From NCBI RefSeq assembly GCF_004010095.1, contig NZ_RRYD01000017.1, forward strand, positions 1 to 54,727: DNA of 54,727 nt. The letters run 5' to 3'. The notes under the pieces were generated by a model that did not search any database, was not told the DNA's origin, and saw nothing but the letters and a program-made list of their open reading frames with translations. Source of the DNA: Lacticaseibacillus hulanensis. GTDB lineage: Bacteria > Bacillota > Bacilli > Lactobacillales > Lactobacillaceae. The position numbers and the translations under genes were made by a program. The stretch's first letter is position 1, and the number at the start of each line of letters is the position of its first letter. Shown piece by piece: positions 24,653 to 33,454 of this stretch.

Positions 24653-26258
24653 GTTTGGCAAAAGCGGTTTTCTCACCCGCTTCTACTTGGGCCGGGATTG
24701 GCGGCAAATCCTATTTTGGATTATCGGCCTGGCCGGACTTATGGCCAGTGCGGCGGCCAAATTCGACGGCCTATACGGAACCGAAAAGGCCATGGCGTCT
24801 ATTTCCGCCACGCTGAAGACACCCGCCATGGTTTCTCTGTTTGGCCCGTTCTCCTCTGCCGGGGAATTAAACCCCGCCATTATTTACGCGGCCGAGATGA
24901 TGGTTTTTATGGGCCTATTTACCGCCATGATGAACATCTACTTTGCGGTGCGCAACACACGCGCCGAAGAGGATTCCGGAATTGCCGAGCTCATCTCTGC
25001 CCACGCAATTGGCAAGCAGAGCCAGCTGCTCGCCGCTACCCTCGAACTGATTGTGATTAACCTACTTGCCGGTATTATCGAGGCATTAGGTCTGCAAACG
25101 GCCGGCATGACCGGCTCAAGTCTTGAAGGTAACTGGCTGTTTGGCTTGGGGCTTGCCGCATTTGGGATTATGTTTGGCGCATTTAGCCTGCTAGTCGCGC
25201 AGCTGGTTTCCAGCGCCCGCTCGGCAACGATGGGTAGTTACCTAGTACTCGGAATTCTCTACGTGGCCCGCATGGGAACTGATGTCCAAAACCCCGACTA
25301 CACCTGGTTCACAATTTTCGGTTGGATTGAAAAACTCAGCATTTACGTCGACAATAACTGGCTTCCACTAGGACTCATGCTAATTGCCGCGGTCCTCACT
25401 GGCAGCGTTTCGTTTGCCATTAGCAACAAACGTGACGTTGGTGCCGGCGTGCTGCCACAACGCAATGGCCGGCAGTCCGCTTCAGTGTTTTTGGCCGGTC
25501 CCTTTAGTCTGGTGGCCCGGCTCGAGCGAACCAGCATTATCGTCTGGCTAATCAGCTTGCCGCTACTAGGTGCAAGTTACGGCTCAATCTTTGGCACTGT
25601 CGGTGATATTTTGAAAACAAACCCCACCATGGCCAAGCTAATCGGTAGTGCCGCTGCCGCCAAAGCCGGTCAGGGCATCGTCCTTTCCTTTGCCGCCACC
25701 TTATGCATTGTCTTCGCCCTCGTAGCCACTATTCCCGCCCTAATTACCGTCCTTAAGATTAACGGGGATGAGAAAAAGGGCTACCTCGAGCAGGTTCACG
25801 CCCGCGGCATTTCCCGCCTGCGCGTCTTTGCTAGCTACACCGGCATTAGCCTAATAACCGGCACAATCGGCCTTCTTCTGGGCATTATTGGCATGGCAGT
25901 CGCCGGTAACAGCACAATGAGCCACCCAATTGACCTGCCCCGTTATCTGCGCGCGTTCGTCGGCTACTGGCCAGCACTGATTGTCGCTGTCGGCATCACC
26001 CTGATGCTCGTTGCCTTTCTCCCCCGCCTGCAGCAGCTGGCGTGGATTATTCCCATCTACGGCATGTTTTCCCTTTATCTTGGCCCACTCATTGATTTGC
26101 CCGACTGGACGAAGAACATCTCCCCGTACGGGTGGGTTAATAACGTCCCCGTTAAGGCAATCGACTGGGGCACCGCTGGCTGGATGACGGCGCTCGGTGC
26201 CGCGTTAATCGTCATTGCTTACCTCGGGTATCGGCACCGGGATTTGACCATTAATTAG
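24642..26258 (+). CDS. ABC-2 type exporter permease
   Basis: A 538-residue integral membrane protein with about 12 hydrophobic segments in two similar halves, the architecture of large ABC-2 permeases of antibiotic-export systems. I start it at TTG 24642, since GAGGAGG lies eight to ten bases before it; this overlaps the ATPase gene by 11 bases and implies translational coupling. The ORF upstream to 24558 lies within the ATPase gene and has no ribosome site. Partner of the ATPase at 23741 and next to a TetR regulator, a common exporter-plus-sensor cassette. Confidence 0.88.
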   Translation: MNAKFGKSGFLTRFYLGRDWRQILFWIIGLAGLMASAAAKFDGLYGTEKAMASISATLKTPAMVSLFGPFSSAGELNPAIIYAAEMMVFMGLFTAMMNIYFAVRNTRAEEDSGIAELISAHAIGKQSQLLAATLELIVINLLAGIIEALGLQTAGMTGSSLEGNWLFGLGLAAFGIMFGAFSLLVAQLVSSARSATMGSYLVLGILYVARMGTDVQNPDYTWFTIFGWIEKLSIYVDNNWLPLGLMLIAAVLTGSVSFAISNKRDVGAGVLPQRNGRQSASVFLAGPFSLVARLERTSIIVWLISLPLLGASYGSIFGTVGDILKTNPTMAKLIGSAAAAKAGQGIVLSFAATLCIVFALVATIPALITVLKINGDEKKGYLEQVHARGISRLRVFASYTGISLITGTIGLLLGIIGMAVAGNSTMSHPIDLPRYLRAFVGYWPALIVAVGITLMLVAFLPRLQQLAWIIPIYGMFSLYLGPLIDLPDWTKNISPYGWVNNVPVKAIDWGTAGWMTALGAALIVIAYLGYRHRDLTIN

Positions 26259-26298
26259 GGTACTGGTTGCGCCGAGTATTAGCCTTGCCGCCAAATTT

Positions 26299-26307
26299 TG
26301 TTATACT
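26299..26307 (+). promoter_or_regulatory. Extended -10 promoter for the TetR gene
   Basis: TGTTATACT fits TGn-TATACT, 72 bp before the tetR start; -35 is poor. Suggests the regulator can be made independently of the exporter genes. Confidence 0.45.
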
Positions 26308-26378
26308 GGTTCTTGATAATAAAGCCGACTGCCGGTAATAATCGGCCGTTAGTTTTGACCCTGAAAGAAGGATTTTCC

Positions 26379-27017
26379 ATGCACACATCTGCACCCCGTG
26401 ATCCAGAAAAAGAGGCCCGCATCTTTGCGAGTGCCACCCACATTTTCGCCAAAAATGGTTATCAAAACGCCAAGACTGATGAAATTGCGGCGGACGCGGA
26501 CGTGTCAAAGGGCCTTCTTTTCCATTATTTTGGTAGCAAAGCTAATTTGTACATCGAAACGATTCGACGGACATACGCAAAGCTAACCGGGGATGCAGAT
26601 CATTCTGTTTGGCAGGACGCACCGGACCTCAACACGATGGTCTCACGCGCGCTCCGGTATAAAATTCAAATGCAGTTAGACTACCCAGATGAATTCAACC
26701 TAGCACTAGTGGCCTATTCAAACAACGCAACCCTGCCCGCCAAAATGCAGCAACAGCTTGCTGACATCTGGAATTCTGAGCTTCAAAATGAGGTCCCAGC
26801 ACTGATTTCGCCCGTCCTGAAGCGAATGCACTTACGGCCTGGCATCAGCGTTAACGACGTCATCAAACTAGTTACTGCAATTTCCATGCTCATCGGCGAA
26901 CAGGCGAAGGTCATGGTACAAAACAACCCCAACATCAAAATTGCCGAGTTTGATTCTGTGGTTAACGAAGCTATCAAGTACATGGATATTCTCGAACACG
27001 GCTTTTTGGCCGAATAA
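26379..27017 (+). CDS. TetR-family transcriptional regulator of the exporter cassette
   Basis: A 212-residue TetR-type repressor. N-terminal helix-turn-helix (about 12-58): ARIFASATHIFAKNGYQNAKTDEIAADADVSKGLLFHYFGSKANLY, a textbook TetR signature. The C-terminal ligand domain is divergent. ATG at 26379 has AAGAAGGA upstream. It lies 120 bp downstream of the permease on the same strand. The tandem TGACT-N4-AGTCA palindromes at the exporter promoter are its likely binding sites, with the exported compound as inducer; both points are inference. Confidence 0.9.
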   Translation: MHTSAPRDPEKEARIFASATHIFAKNGYQNAKTDEIAADADVSKGLLFHYFGSKANLYIETIRRTYAKLTGDADHSVWQDAPDLNTMVSRALRYKIQMQLDYPDEFNLALVAYSNNATLPAKMQQQLADIWNSELQNEVPALISPVLKRMHLRPGISVNDVIKLVTAISMLIGEQAKVMVQNNPNIKIAEFDSVVNEAIKYMDILEHGFLAE

Positions 27018-27118
27018 ACCATCGCTGGCTGGGTGCTGCTTCTGGGGTGTGACCTGCGACCTGCACGCGGACGATTACTGCAGACTGCGGCCCCCGCCAC
27101 CATTACATTCTGCACCAC

Positions 27119-27152
27119 AAAAAAATCACGCTGCTGGGCAGCGTGATTTTTT
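27119..27152. terminator. Bidirectional terminator
   Basis: Perfect stem AATCACGCTGC/GCAGCGTGATT with A and T runs on the two sides, between convergent tetR and the DUF1129 gene. Confidence 0.92.
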
Positions 27153-27171
27153 GATTGCTTAACTTTGGATG

Positions 27172-27873
27172 CTACTTTTGGGGAGCATCTGCTGCTTGGA
27201 ACATGTTCCGCAGGTTGAATTTCTTCTTCATCCAGTAGTGGATTCCGTAAGCAACGACCGCGGTGATGAACTGTGCGTACCAAGGCATGTTTGCGGTGAT
27301 TGGTGTGTTGATTCTTGTCAGCCACGTGGTGAACATCGAAGCCAAAACGATAAACGCAAAGGTCCCAAGAAGAAGCAGGAACCCATTTGGCCGCTGCTTC
27401 TTGTCCATGTCGGCCCACCGCTGGTAGTACGTGAAGAACAACGCGGCAAAGAACGCCATGAGCGCCAGCGACAGCAGTCCGCCGGCACCACCGGAGTTCT
27501 TGGTCCGGGGAATCAGCGCCAAAACGCCATAGATGATGGAAAAGATTGCCAAAAATGAAAAGGCCAAGTCGGTGGTTTCAATCCAAAATGGTTGTTGCTT
27601 ACCTTTAGACTTTGGTGCATTAATCAAACGGGTAGCGAGAACACTTGGCGAGCCGTAAACGGTGTTTGCGGGTTTGCCAGCGGCCTGATCCTTCAAAATT
27701 GCAGGAATCAGTTCCTTGAGCATTTCTGTTTCGCGTGCATCGCTCACGCCATTTTCCTTCAAGAACTTACGGAGACGGTAAACGTAATCCGCGTTCTTAT
27801 TGCTGAGTTTGGGCAGCTCTTCGTCGAGATTAACCTCGACTACCGGCTGCTGATCTTCGCCTTTTTTCGCCAT
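27172..27873 (-). CDS. DUF1129 family membrane protein
   Basis: A 233-residue protein with a charged cytoplasmic N-terminal domain (about 1-100, including LPKLSNKNADYVYRLRKFL) and four hydrophobic segments in the second half. The family, of unknown function, is found in lactobacilli next to ychF, as here. ATG at 27873 follows AGGAGG; the upstream codons in frame are not used. Forms the tail of the rsmG to ychF block, 116 bp after ychF. Confidence 0.82.
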   Translation of the reverse strand: MAKKGEDQQPVVEVNLDEELPKLSNKNADYVYRLRKFLKENGVSDARETEMLKELIPAILKDQAAGKPANTVYGSPSVLATRLINAPKSKGKQQPFWIETTDLAFSFLAIFSIIYGVLALIPRTKNSGGAGGLLSLALMAFFAALFFTYYQRWADMDKKQRPNGFLLLLGTFAFIVLASMFTTWLTRINTPITANMPWYAQFITAVVAYGIHYWMKKKFNLRNMFQAADAPQK

Positions 27874-27989
27874 GTGTTTCCTCCTGGTACGATTTTTAAT
27901 CTTGCCGCGCTTTTGCAAGTATTTTGCCAGTAGCGTCAGCTATAAATTGTCTATCGATTATTTAATTGAGTATGTGTTGCTAAAAAATA

Positions 27990-29090
27990 TTAAACGTTGA
28001 ACCGGAATTCGATGATGTCGCCATCTTGAACTTCGTATTCCTTACCTTCAGAGCGCAGGCGGCCCGCTTCACGAACTGCGGCCATGCTCCCGTACTTATC
28101 GAGGTCGGCAAAGGAAACAGTTTCGGCCCGGATAAACCCACGCTCAAAGTCAGAGTGAATAATCCCAGCAACCTGAGGCGCCTTCATCCCCTGACGGAAA
28201 GTCCAAGCACGGGTTTCCTTACCGCCGGCCGTGAAGAACGTTGCCAGTCCGAGCAGGTGGTAGCTTGCCCGGATGAGCTTGTCCAGCCCGGATTCGTCAA
28301 CGCCCTCAGCTTCAAGGAAGTCGGCCTTGTCGGAATCGTCTAGTTCACTGATTTCCTCCTCAGCTTCGGCGCAAAGGGCAATGACTTCAGCATTTTCCTT
28401 CGCGGCCTCTTCCTTAATCTGCTGAACGTAATTGCAGTCGTCGGGGTTCGCCATGTATTCTTCAGCGATGTTAGCAACGTACAGCACTGGCTTGCTCGTC
28501 AGCAGGAACAAGCCCTTAACGACCTTCAGTTCATCCTTATCAAAGTCGATTGACCGAACTGGGTTACCTTCTTCAAGAACCGGCTTGATCTTCTTCAGTA
28601 CTTCGAATTCAAACTTAGCTTCCTTGTCACCGGAACGGGCAACCTTTTCAACACGGTCATAACGCTTCGTGATGGAATCAAGGTCGGCAATCGCCAGTTC
28701 CATGTTGATGGTGGCCATGTCGTCGAGCGGGTCAATTTTACCCGAAACGTGGGTGATATTGTCGTCGTCGAACGCCCGAACAACGTGCACGATTGCGTCC
28801 ACCTGCCGAATATTTTCGAGGAACTTGTTCCCGAGACCTTCACCCTTGCTGGCACCCTTAACGATCCCGGCAATGTCGGTGAATTCGAACGTCGTGTGGA
28901 TAATCTTCTTGGCGGGCACAATTTCATCAATCCGTGCAAGCCGTGAATCTGGCACCTCGACCATGCCGACGTTTGGGTCGATGGTTGCAAATGGGTAGTT
29001 CGCCATTTCTGCCCCGGCCTTGGTAATTGCGTTGAATAGGGTGGACTTACCAACGTTTGGCAGCCCAACAATCCCTGCTGTAAGAGACAT
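27990..29090 (-). CDS. ychF: Ribosome-binding ATPase YchF/OLA1
   Basis: Universal Obg-like P-loop ATPase (366 aa) that binds ribosomes and takes part in translation and stress responses. G1 motif GLPNVGKST at residues 8-16, followed by ANYPFATIDPNVG (switch I) and DIAGIVKGASKGEGLGNKFL (G3 and switch II); the C-terminal TGS domain contains IIHSDFERGFIRAE. Full length. The ribosome site (AAGGA) is about 11 bases from ATG. Position after DUF951 and parB is conserved in lactobacilli. Confidence 0.96.
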   Translation of the reverse strand: MSLTAGIVGLPNVGKSTLFNAITKAGAEMANYPFATIDPNVGMVEVPDSRLARIDEIVPAKKIIHTTFEFTDIAGIVKGASKGEGLGNKFLENIRQVDAIVHVVRAFDDDNITHVSGKIDPLDDMATINMELAIADLDSITKRYDRVEKVARSGDKEAKFEFEVLKKIKPVLEEGNPVRSIDFDKDELKVVKGLFLLTSKPVLYVANIAEEYMANPDDCNYVQQIKEEAAKENAEVIALCAEAEEEISELDDSDKADFLEAEGVDESGLDKLIRASYHLLGLATFFTAGGKETRAWTFRQGMKAPQVAGIIHSDFERGFIRAETVSFADLDKYGSMAAVREAGRLRSEGKEYEVQDGDIIEFRFNV

Positions 29091-29196
29091 GAGTTAAATG
29101 TTCCTTTCTTATTCTGGTGGCCCAATCACTGCCGCCAAGCTTAATTACACTGATATATTCATGAACGGGTGGCAGACGTGCCCATCCGCTGCTTGA

Positions 29197-29382
29197 TTAC
29201 TCGGCTGCTTTTTCCAGCACCTTTTTCATGCGCTTTTCAAAATCGTGACGGGACATCATGACGATGTGTTTGCACCCGCAACAACTAATCTTGATGTCGG
29301 CACCCATGCGAATGATTTCCCAACGGTTTTCGCCACATGCGTGTGGCTTCTTCATCATGACGATGTCGTGTAATTCGTACAT
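29197..29382 (-). CDS. DUF951 family protein (61 aa)
   Basis: Small protein with a CxxC pair (SCCGCKH) and an earlier cysteine in KPHACGENRWEIIRMGADIK, a likely zinc-binding fold; the family accompanies ychF and parB throughout Firmicutes and its function is unknown. ATG at 29382 has GGAGG nine bases upstream. Basic C-terminus. The 142-bp gap to parB holds only small imperfect hairpins (GCTTG/CAAGC, AAAAGTG/CACTTTT). Confidence 0.9.
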   Translation of the reverse strand: MYELHDIVMMKKPHACGENRWEIIRMGADIKISCCGCKHIVMMSRHDFEKRMKKVLEKAAE

Positions 29383-29524
29383 TTTTATGATCCTCCGTCA
29401 CACAAGTAAATATTATACCGCTTTTACTGCGTTCGTTTAACCAAAAGTGCGGCCACTGCCATCCGTGCATCAAATCTGGGCAAGCAGCTTGACGCCACTT
29501 TTCAAGCGACCCATGCAGTTCACG

Positions 29525-30394
29525 CTAATCGATGTTAACGTCAAGGATTGCGAGAATTCGGTTCAAATCTTCAGTGTTTTCAAAATCGATTTCAATGTGT
29601 CCCGTGCCCTTTTGACTCTGCGCAATGTTCACACGCGTTCCGAAACGGTCAACGAGTCGGTTTTCACTTGCCCGCAAGTATGGTGACTTGGGCTTATCCT
29701 GCACCGTTGGCCGCTTAACACCCGCATTGGCCTGGGCAATCAGTTTTTCGAGCTGCCGGACGGTGAGCCCTTCATCAACGACGCGCTTGGCCATCGGGAT
29801 GAGCCGGCTCTTGTTCTTAAGCGACAGCAACGTCCGCGCCTGGCCCATCGATAGCTTGCCGTTTGTCAGCATCTTCTTGACTTCATCGGGCAAGGAAAGC
29901 AGCCGCAGATAGTTGGCGATGTACGGACGGCTCTTGCCCAGACGCTGCGAAACCTCGGCCTGAGTCAGGTTGAGCTTCTTAATCAGCATGTCGTATGCCT
30001 GCGCTTCTTCGATTGGCGTCAGGTTTTCCCGTTGCAGATTTTCGAGTACCGCAACTTCCATCATGGATGCTTCATCAAAGTCGCGCACGATGGCTGGCAC
30101 CGTCGTTTTACCAGCGAGCTTCGACGCCCGGAAGCGCCGCTCACCAGCGATGATTTCGTAGCCATTCACGCTCTTGCGCACGATGATTGGCTGAAAGACG
30201 CCAGTGGTCCGAATTGATTCGGCCAGGTCCTTCAGTGCGTCTTCATCGAATTCCTGACGCGGCTGGTACGGATTGGGCCGGATGTCTTCCAGCGCCAGTT
30301 CAGTCACCACGTCCTGAGTTGTGTCGGGGTTGTTAAAATCAGTAAAAATCGCATCGAGCCCGCGCCCGAGACCTTTTCCCTTCTTATTCACCAT
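29525..30394 (-). CDS. parB: Chromosome partitioning protein ParB (Spo0J)
   Basis: A 289-residue CTPase and DNA-binding protein that loads on parS sites near the origin and with ParA drives segregation. Starts with the basic KGKGLGRGLDAIF peptide that stimulates ParA, then the CTP-binding GERRFRA motif, ENLQRENL, the helix-turn-helix TQAEVSQRLGKSRPYIANYLRLL, and a C-terminal dimer domain. ATG at 30394 overlaps the parA end by 11 bases, with AGGAGG 12 bases upstream inside parA. A parS-like site is at 33455-33470. Confidence 0.95.
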   Translation of the reverse strand: MVNKKGKGLGRGLDAIFTDFNNPDTTQDVVTELALEDIRPNPYQPRQEFDEDALKDLAESIRTTGVFQPIIVRKSVNGYEIIAGERRFRASKLAGKTTVPAIVRDFDEASMMEVAVLENLQRENLTPIEEAQAYDMLIKKLNLTQAEVSQRLGKSRPYIANYLRLLSLPDEVKKMLTNGKLSMGQARTLLSLKNKSRLIPMAKRVVDEGLTVRQLEKLIAQANAGVKRPTVQDKPKSPYLRASENRLVDRFGTRVNIAQSQKGTGHIEIDFENTEDLNRILAILDVNID

Positions 30395-31151
30395 GAGCAG
30401 CGAGTACCTCCTTAGCCAAATCTTCGTAAACTTGTGCCGCTCGGGACTTCGGATCGAAATCCACAATTGGCTGTCCATACGATGGCGCCTCCGCTAACCG
30501 TGTCAGGCGCGGAATTACTGTATTGTAAACCCGTTCGCCAAAGTGGGACCGCACTTCTTCAATGACCTGTGCACCTAGGTTCGTCCGGGCATCAAACATT
30601 GTGAGCAGTACACCCTCAATTGCCAAGTTCGGGTTGAAATGCTTTTGCACCAGCTTCACGGTGTTGAGCAACTGACCCAACCCTTCCAGAGCGTAAAATT
30701 CGCTCTGCACCGGAATCAAAATGGAGTCACTGGCCGTGAACGCGTTGATTGACAGCTGACCCAATGATGGCGGGCAATCAATCAGCACGTAATCATAGTT
30801 GCCAAGCACCGGCGCAAGGCCGAGCTTGAGCCGCATCTCGCGGGCAATTTGCGCAGTCAGTTCAATTTCCGCGCCGGCCAACTGAATGGTGGCCGGCACA
30901 ATGTCCACACCGGCGTGGTCGGTATGTAAAATAGCAGTATCAATTGGTTCTTCATTGACGAGTACATCGTAAATGTCTTTTTGCACGCGGGGTTTTTCAA
31001 TCCCCACGCCACTAGTCGCATTCCCCTGCGCATCCGCGTCAACAATCAACACGCGCTTGCCGGCATTTGCCAAACACGCAGACAGGTTAACGGTGGTAGT
31101 CGTCTTACCGACACCACCTTTTTGGTTCGCAATTGCGATTACGTGAGCCAT
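30384..31151 (-). CDS. parA: Chromosome partitioning ATPase ParA (Soj)
   Basis: A 255-residue ParA-type ATPase that binds nucleoid DNA and interacts with ParB. Deviant Walker A KGGVGKTT at residues 11-18, Walker A' VDADAQGNAT, Walker B YVLIDCPPSLGQLS. Ribosome site AGGAGG precedes ATG. The gap to noc is filled by repeat units D, E and F, the last of which begins at the noc stop, so ParAB expression may depend on transcripts that carry this structure. Confidence 0.95.
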   Translation of the reverse strand: MAHVIAIANQKGGVGKTTTTVNLSACLANAGKRVLIVDADAQGNATSGVGIEKPRVQKDIYDVLVNEEPIDTAILHTDHAGVDIVPATIQLAGAEIELTAQIAREMRLKLGLAPVLGNYDYVLIDCPPSLGQLSINAFTASDSILIPVQSEFYALEGLGQLLNTVKLVQKHFNPNLAIEGVLLTMFDARTNLGAQVIEEVRSHFGERVYNTVIPRLTRLAEAPSYGQPIVDFDPKSRAAQVYEDLAKEVLAAHGE

Positions 31152-31169
31152 GGTTGGAACCTCCTATTC

Positions 31170-31291
31170 ACAGAGCGGAGCGGGCCGCTTAGAAGTTGAG
31201 GAATATCGGCACATTATGAATGATGGGTGGGTTTTCCCATCGTTCATAATGTGTGGATATCCGCAGACTTCTGGCCCGCGGAGCTCGACTA
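31170..31291 (-). repeat. Nested-hairpin repeat unit D (122 bp)
   Basis: Same family as the units in the agaS gap. GAGC/GCTC, GGA/GGA internal loop, GCGGGCC/GGCCCGC, AGAAGT/ACTTCT, an inner CACATTATGAA/TTCATAATGTG stem and the apical GATGGG/CCCATC clamp. Starts four bases from the parA Shine-Dalgarno sequence. Confidence 0.85.
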
Positions 31292-31295
31292 TATC

Positions 31296-31418
31296 ACAGA
31301 GCGGAGCCACCCGGTTTGCTTTTGAGCATTACCGTGAGTCTGAACTTGTCGAGCGTTTTTTGCTCGGCGAGTTCAGGCTCGTGGTAACCGCAAACTTCAG
31401 GGTGGCGGAGCTCGACTA
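31296..31418 (-). repeat. Nested-hairpin repeat unit E (123 bp)
   Basis: GAGC-GGA-GCCACCC pairs with GGGTGGC-GGA-GCTC. The outer half resembles unit B, but the apical clamp is replaced: CGAGC/GCTCG instead of GATGGG/CCCATC, with CTGAACT/GAGTTCAG below it. Pairing is kept throughout. Confidence 0.85.
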
Positions 31419-31420
31419 TC

Positions 31421-31588
31421 ACAGAGCGGAGCGGGCCGCTTAGAAGTTGAGGACTCTTCGATGTCCATTGCACTAACACCGATAAATCGGTGAGTGCAAT
31501 TGGCTATCGGCAAATTATGAATGATGGGTGGTTTTCCCATCGTTCATAATTCGTGGATAGCCGCAAACTTCAGGGTGGCGCAGCTCTC
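31421..31588 (-). repeat. Nested-hairpin repeat unit F (chimeric, with extra arm)
   Basis: Left outer arm as in unit D (GCGGGCC) but right outer arm as in unit E (GGGTGGC), so these do not pair. An additional hairpin of about 45 bp (ATTGCACT, ACCGAT/ATCGGT, AGTGCAAT) is inserted on one side. The inner AAATTATGAATGATGGG stem is intact. Its end merges with the noc stop codon. Confidence 0.75.
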
Positions 31589-32476
31589 CTATTTCTTCGG
31601 AATTTCTATAATAATACGCACGACATCCTCGTCGTCTTCTTCGCGTTCCTTGACCTTCATTCCGGATTCCTTCACCAGCTTCAGCGATTGCTTAATCGTG
31701 TTCAGGGCAATCCGGGTATCATGCGTCATGGCGCGCCGCTTTTGTACTTTCTTCTTTGGCTTTGGTGCTGGCTTAACTGCAGGCTCAGCTTCCTGTTTTG
31801 GCAGTTCTTGCTCAGGCTCTGGTTCAATCAACGATTCCGGATTGATGATGCCCTGGACTAGCCGGGCGGTGTCCTTCACTGTGAGTCCGTCCGTTGCAAT
31901 CCGTTCCAAGACAGCGGCCTGCTCGCTTTCGTCGGTTAGCTTCAGCAATTCCCGGCCGTGCCGCTCACTGATGACGCCATTCATGATGGCCGTTTGCACC
32001 GGCAAGCTCAACTTGAGCAGACGTAACTTGTTGGCCACAAACGACTGACTCTTACCGATGCGGCGGGCCAAATTCTCCTGCGTCATCGCGTTGCTTTTCA
32101 TCAGGTCGGCGTACGCACGGGCCTCTTCAACGGGCGACAGCTCTGCTCGCTGCAGGTTTTCAACGATGGCCATCGCCGCGGATTCGTCGTCAGCCATCGC
32201 GGTCACAATCGCCGGAATTTTGTCCCAGTGCAACTGACTCGTCACCGCGCGGAACCGCCGCTCCCCAGCGATGATTTCGTAATGATCCCGCTCGTACTCC
32301 CGCACAATAATTGGCTGAAGCAGGCCGTGATCCTTAATGGTTGCCGCCAGTTCCTTGATTGCGTCTTCCTGGAACACCTTGCGCGGCTGGAACCTATTGG
32401 GCACAATCGCGCTAACCGGTAATTCCGTGACCGTCTTCTCGTCCTTTTTCTTGTGACCAAACAAATTAAGCGCCAT
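31589..32476 (-). CDS. noc: Nucleoid occlusion protein Noc
   Basis: ParB paralogue (295 aa) that in Firmicutes blocks division over the chromosome. It has the same GERRFRA nucleotide motif, ENLQRAEL and helix-turn-helix MTQENLARRIGKSQSFVANKLRLL as ParB, but an N-terminal amphipathic-looking MALNLFGHKKK peptide, the membrane-binding element of Noc, in place of the ParA-stimulating peptide. A proline/lysine-rich spacer (about 215-245) precedes the C-terminal domain. Starts five bases after rsmG stops; ribosome site TTGGGGG is weak. The order rsmG, noc, parA, parB is conserved. Confidence 0.9.
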   Translation of the reverse strand: MALNLFGHKKKDEKTVTELPVSAIVPNRFQPRKVFQEDAIKELAATIKDHGLLQPIIVREYERDHYEIIAGERRFRAVTSQLHWDKIPAIVTAMADDESAAMAIVENLQRAELSPVEEARAYADLMKSNAMTQENLARRIGKSQSFVANKLRLLKLSLPVQTAIMNGVISERHGRELLKLTDESEQAAVLERIATDGLTVKDTARLVQGIINPESLIEPEPEQELPKQEAEPAVKPAPKPKKKVQKRRAMTHDTRIALNTIKQSLKLVKESGMKVKEREEDDEDVVRIIIEIPKK

Positions 32477-32481
32477 GGTTA

Positions 32482-33210
32482 TTAACCCCCAATTGGTTGC
32501 TTCGCCGGCGTGCCCGGTTTGCGCGGGTACTTCTTCGGCGTTTGTTTATCCTTATCAATTACTAACAGGTGACGGGTGTCGTCAATTAGTGGCAGGTGAA
32601 TCGTAATATCTTGCTGCAGCTTACCACCCAAAGTGTTCAGGGCCGCTTTTGCATCCGCGACTTCAGTTGGTGCGTGGGCGGCCTTCAGTGCGATGAACTG
32701 GCCACCGACCCGAACAAGTGGCAGGCACAGCTCCGCCAGCACCGGCAATGCCGCCACGGCGCGCGCGGTGACAATGTCAAAACTCTCGCGTGCTGGTGAT
32801 TTCTTGCCCGCAAACGTTTCGGCGCGGTCGTGCACCAGCGTCACGCCGGTCATGCCCAGCTTGGTTGTGAGTCGGTCTAGGAAATCAATCCGTTTTTGCA
32901 GCGAATCGACGATGGTGACCTCGAGCTTAGGGTTGATTATCTTCATTGGTAGCGACGGGAAACCAGCGCCCGCCCCCACATCGCACAAACGGGCGGAGGC
33001 AGTCCGCAACTCCTTGATTGCAAGCAGCGGCGTCACGGAGTCGTAAAAATGCTTGAGGTAAACTTCACCTTCAGCCGTAATCGCGGTCAAATTCATCTTC
33101 TGGTTTTCACTGACTAAGTATGTAAAATACGTGGCAAATTGTTCCTGCTGCTGCCCGCTAAGTTCGATTCCCTGAGCAGCCAGCGCGGCGGTAAATTCTT
33201 CGGGCGTCAT
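32482..33210 (-). CDS. rsmG: 16S rRNA (guanine-527-N7)-methyltransferase
   Basis: Cytoplasmic methyltransferase (242 aa) that modifies G527 of 16S rRNA; its loss gives low-level streptomycin resistance. SAM-binding [15 protein letters not shown] (motif I), then [14 protein letters not shown] and [11 protein letters not shown] use the ATG at 33210 with GGAG six bases upstream; the frame extends 31 codons further but without ribosome site. First gene of the rsmG-noc-parA-parB unit, promoter at 33364-33392. In many relatives mnmG lies next to it; here an IS30 element and unrelated genes follow. Confidence 0.95.
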   Translation of the reverse strand: MTPEEFTAALAAQGIELSGQQQEQFATYFTYLVSENQKMNLTAITAEGEVYLKHFYDSVTPLLAIKELRTASARLCDVGAGAGFPSLPMKIINPKLEVTIVDSLQKRIDFLDRLTTKLGMTGVTLVHDRAETFAGKKSPARESFDIVTARAVAALPVLAELCLPLVRVGGQFIALKAAHAPTEVADAKAALNTLGGKLQQDITIHLPLIDDTRHLLVIDKDKQTPKKYPRKPGTPAKQPIGG

Positions 33211-33363
33211 TGCAATCTCCGTTTCTGCGTTCCACACCAATAACCTCGCTTCCGCTAAACCAAAAAGCGCAAGACAGGCTGATATATCAACCTGTTCGGC
33301 CAATCTAACGCGGGCGTTTGCCGGTGCATTTTGTGGAACATGACTAGTTTCACGTTACTCTTT

Positions 33364-33392
33364 AGTTTAGCCCAGCAGCCCGACTGAAGCAA
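33364..33392 (-). promoter_or_regulatory. Promoter of the rsmG-noc-parAB unit
   Basis: Minus strand TTGCTT (33387-33392), 17 bases, TAAACT (33364-33369), about 155 bp upstream of rsmG. Confidence 0.6.
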
Positions 33393-33454
33393 CTGCAACC
33401 TCGAGCTTCGGGCCGCGATAAATCGACTCAATCCACAAAGTTAACCCGGCGCAT

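Noticed and set aside
31170-31588. CRISPR array
   Set aside because: The repeats are long nested palindromes with tiny spacers of 2-4 bp, no cas genes are near, and repeat sequences vary in their stems.
33336-33356. Second parS site
   Set aside because: GTGGAAC and GTTTCAC halves are arranged in the reverse order with an 8-base spacer; only one half (CGTGAAAC) fits parS.
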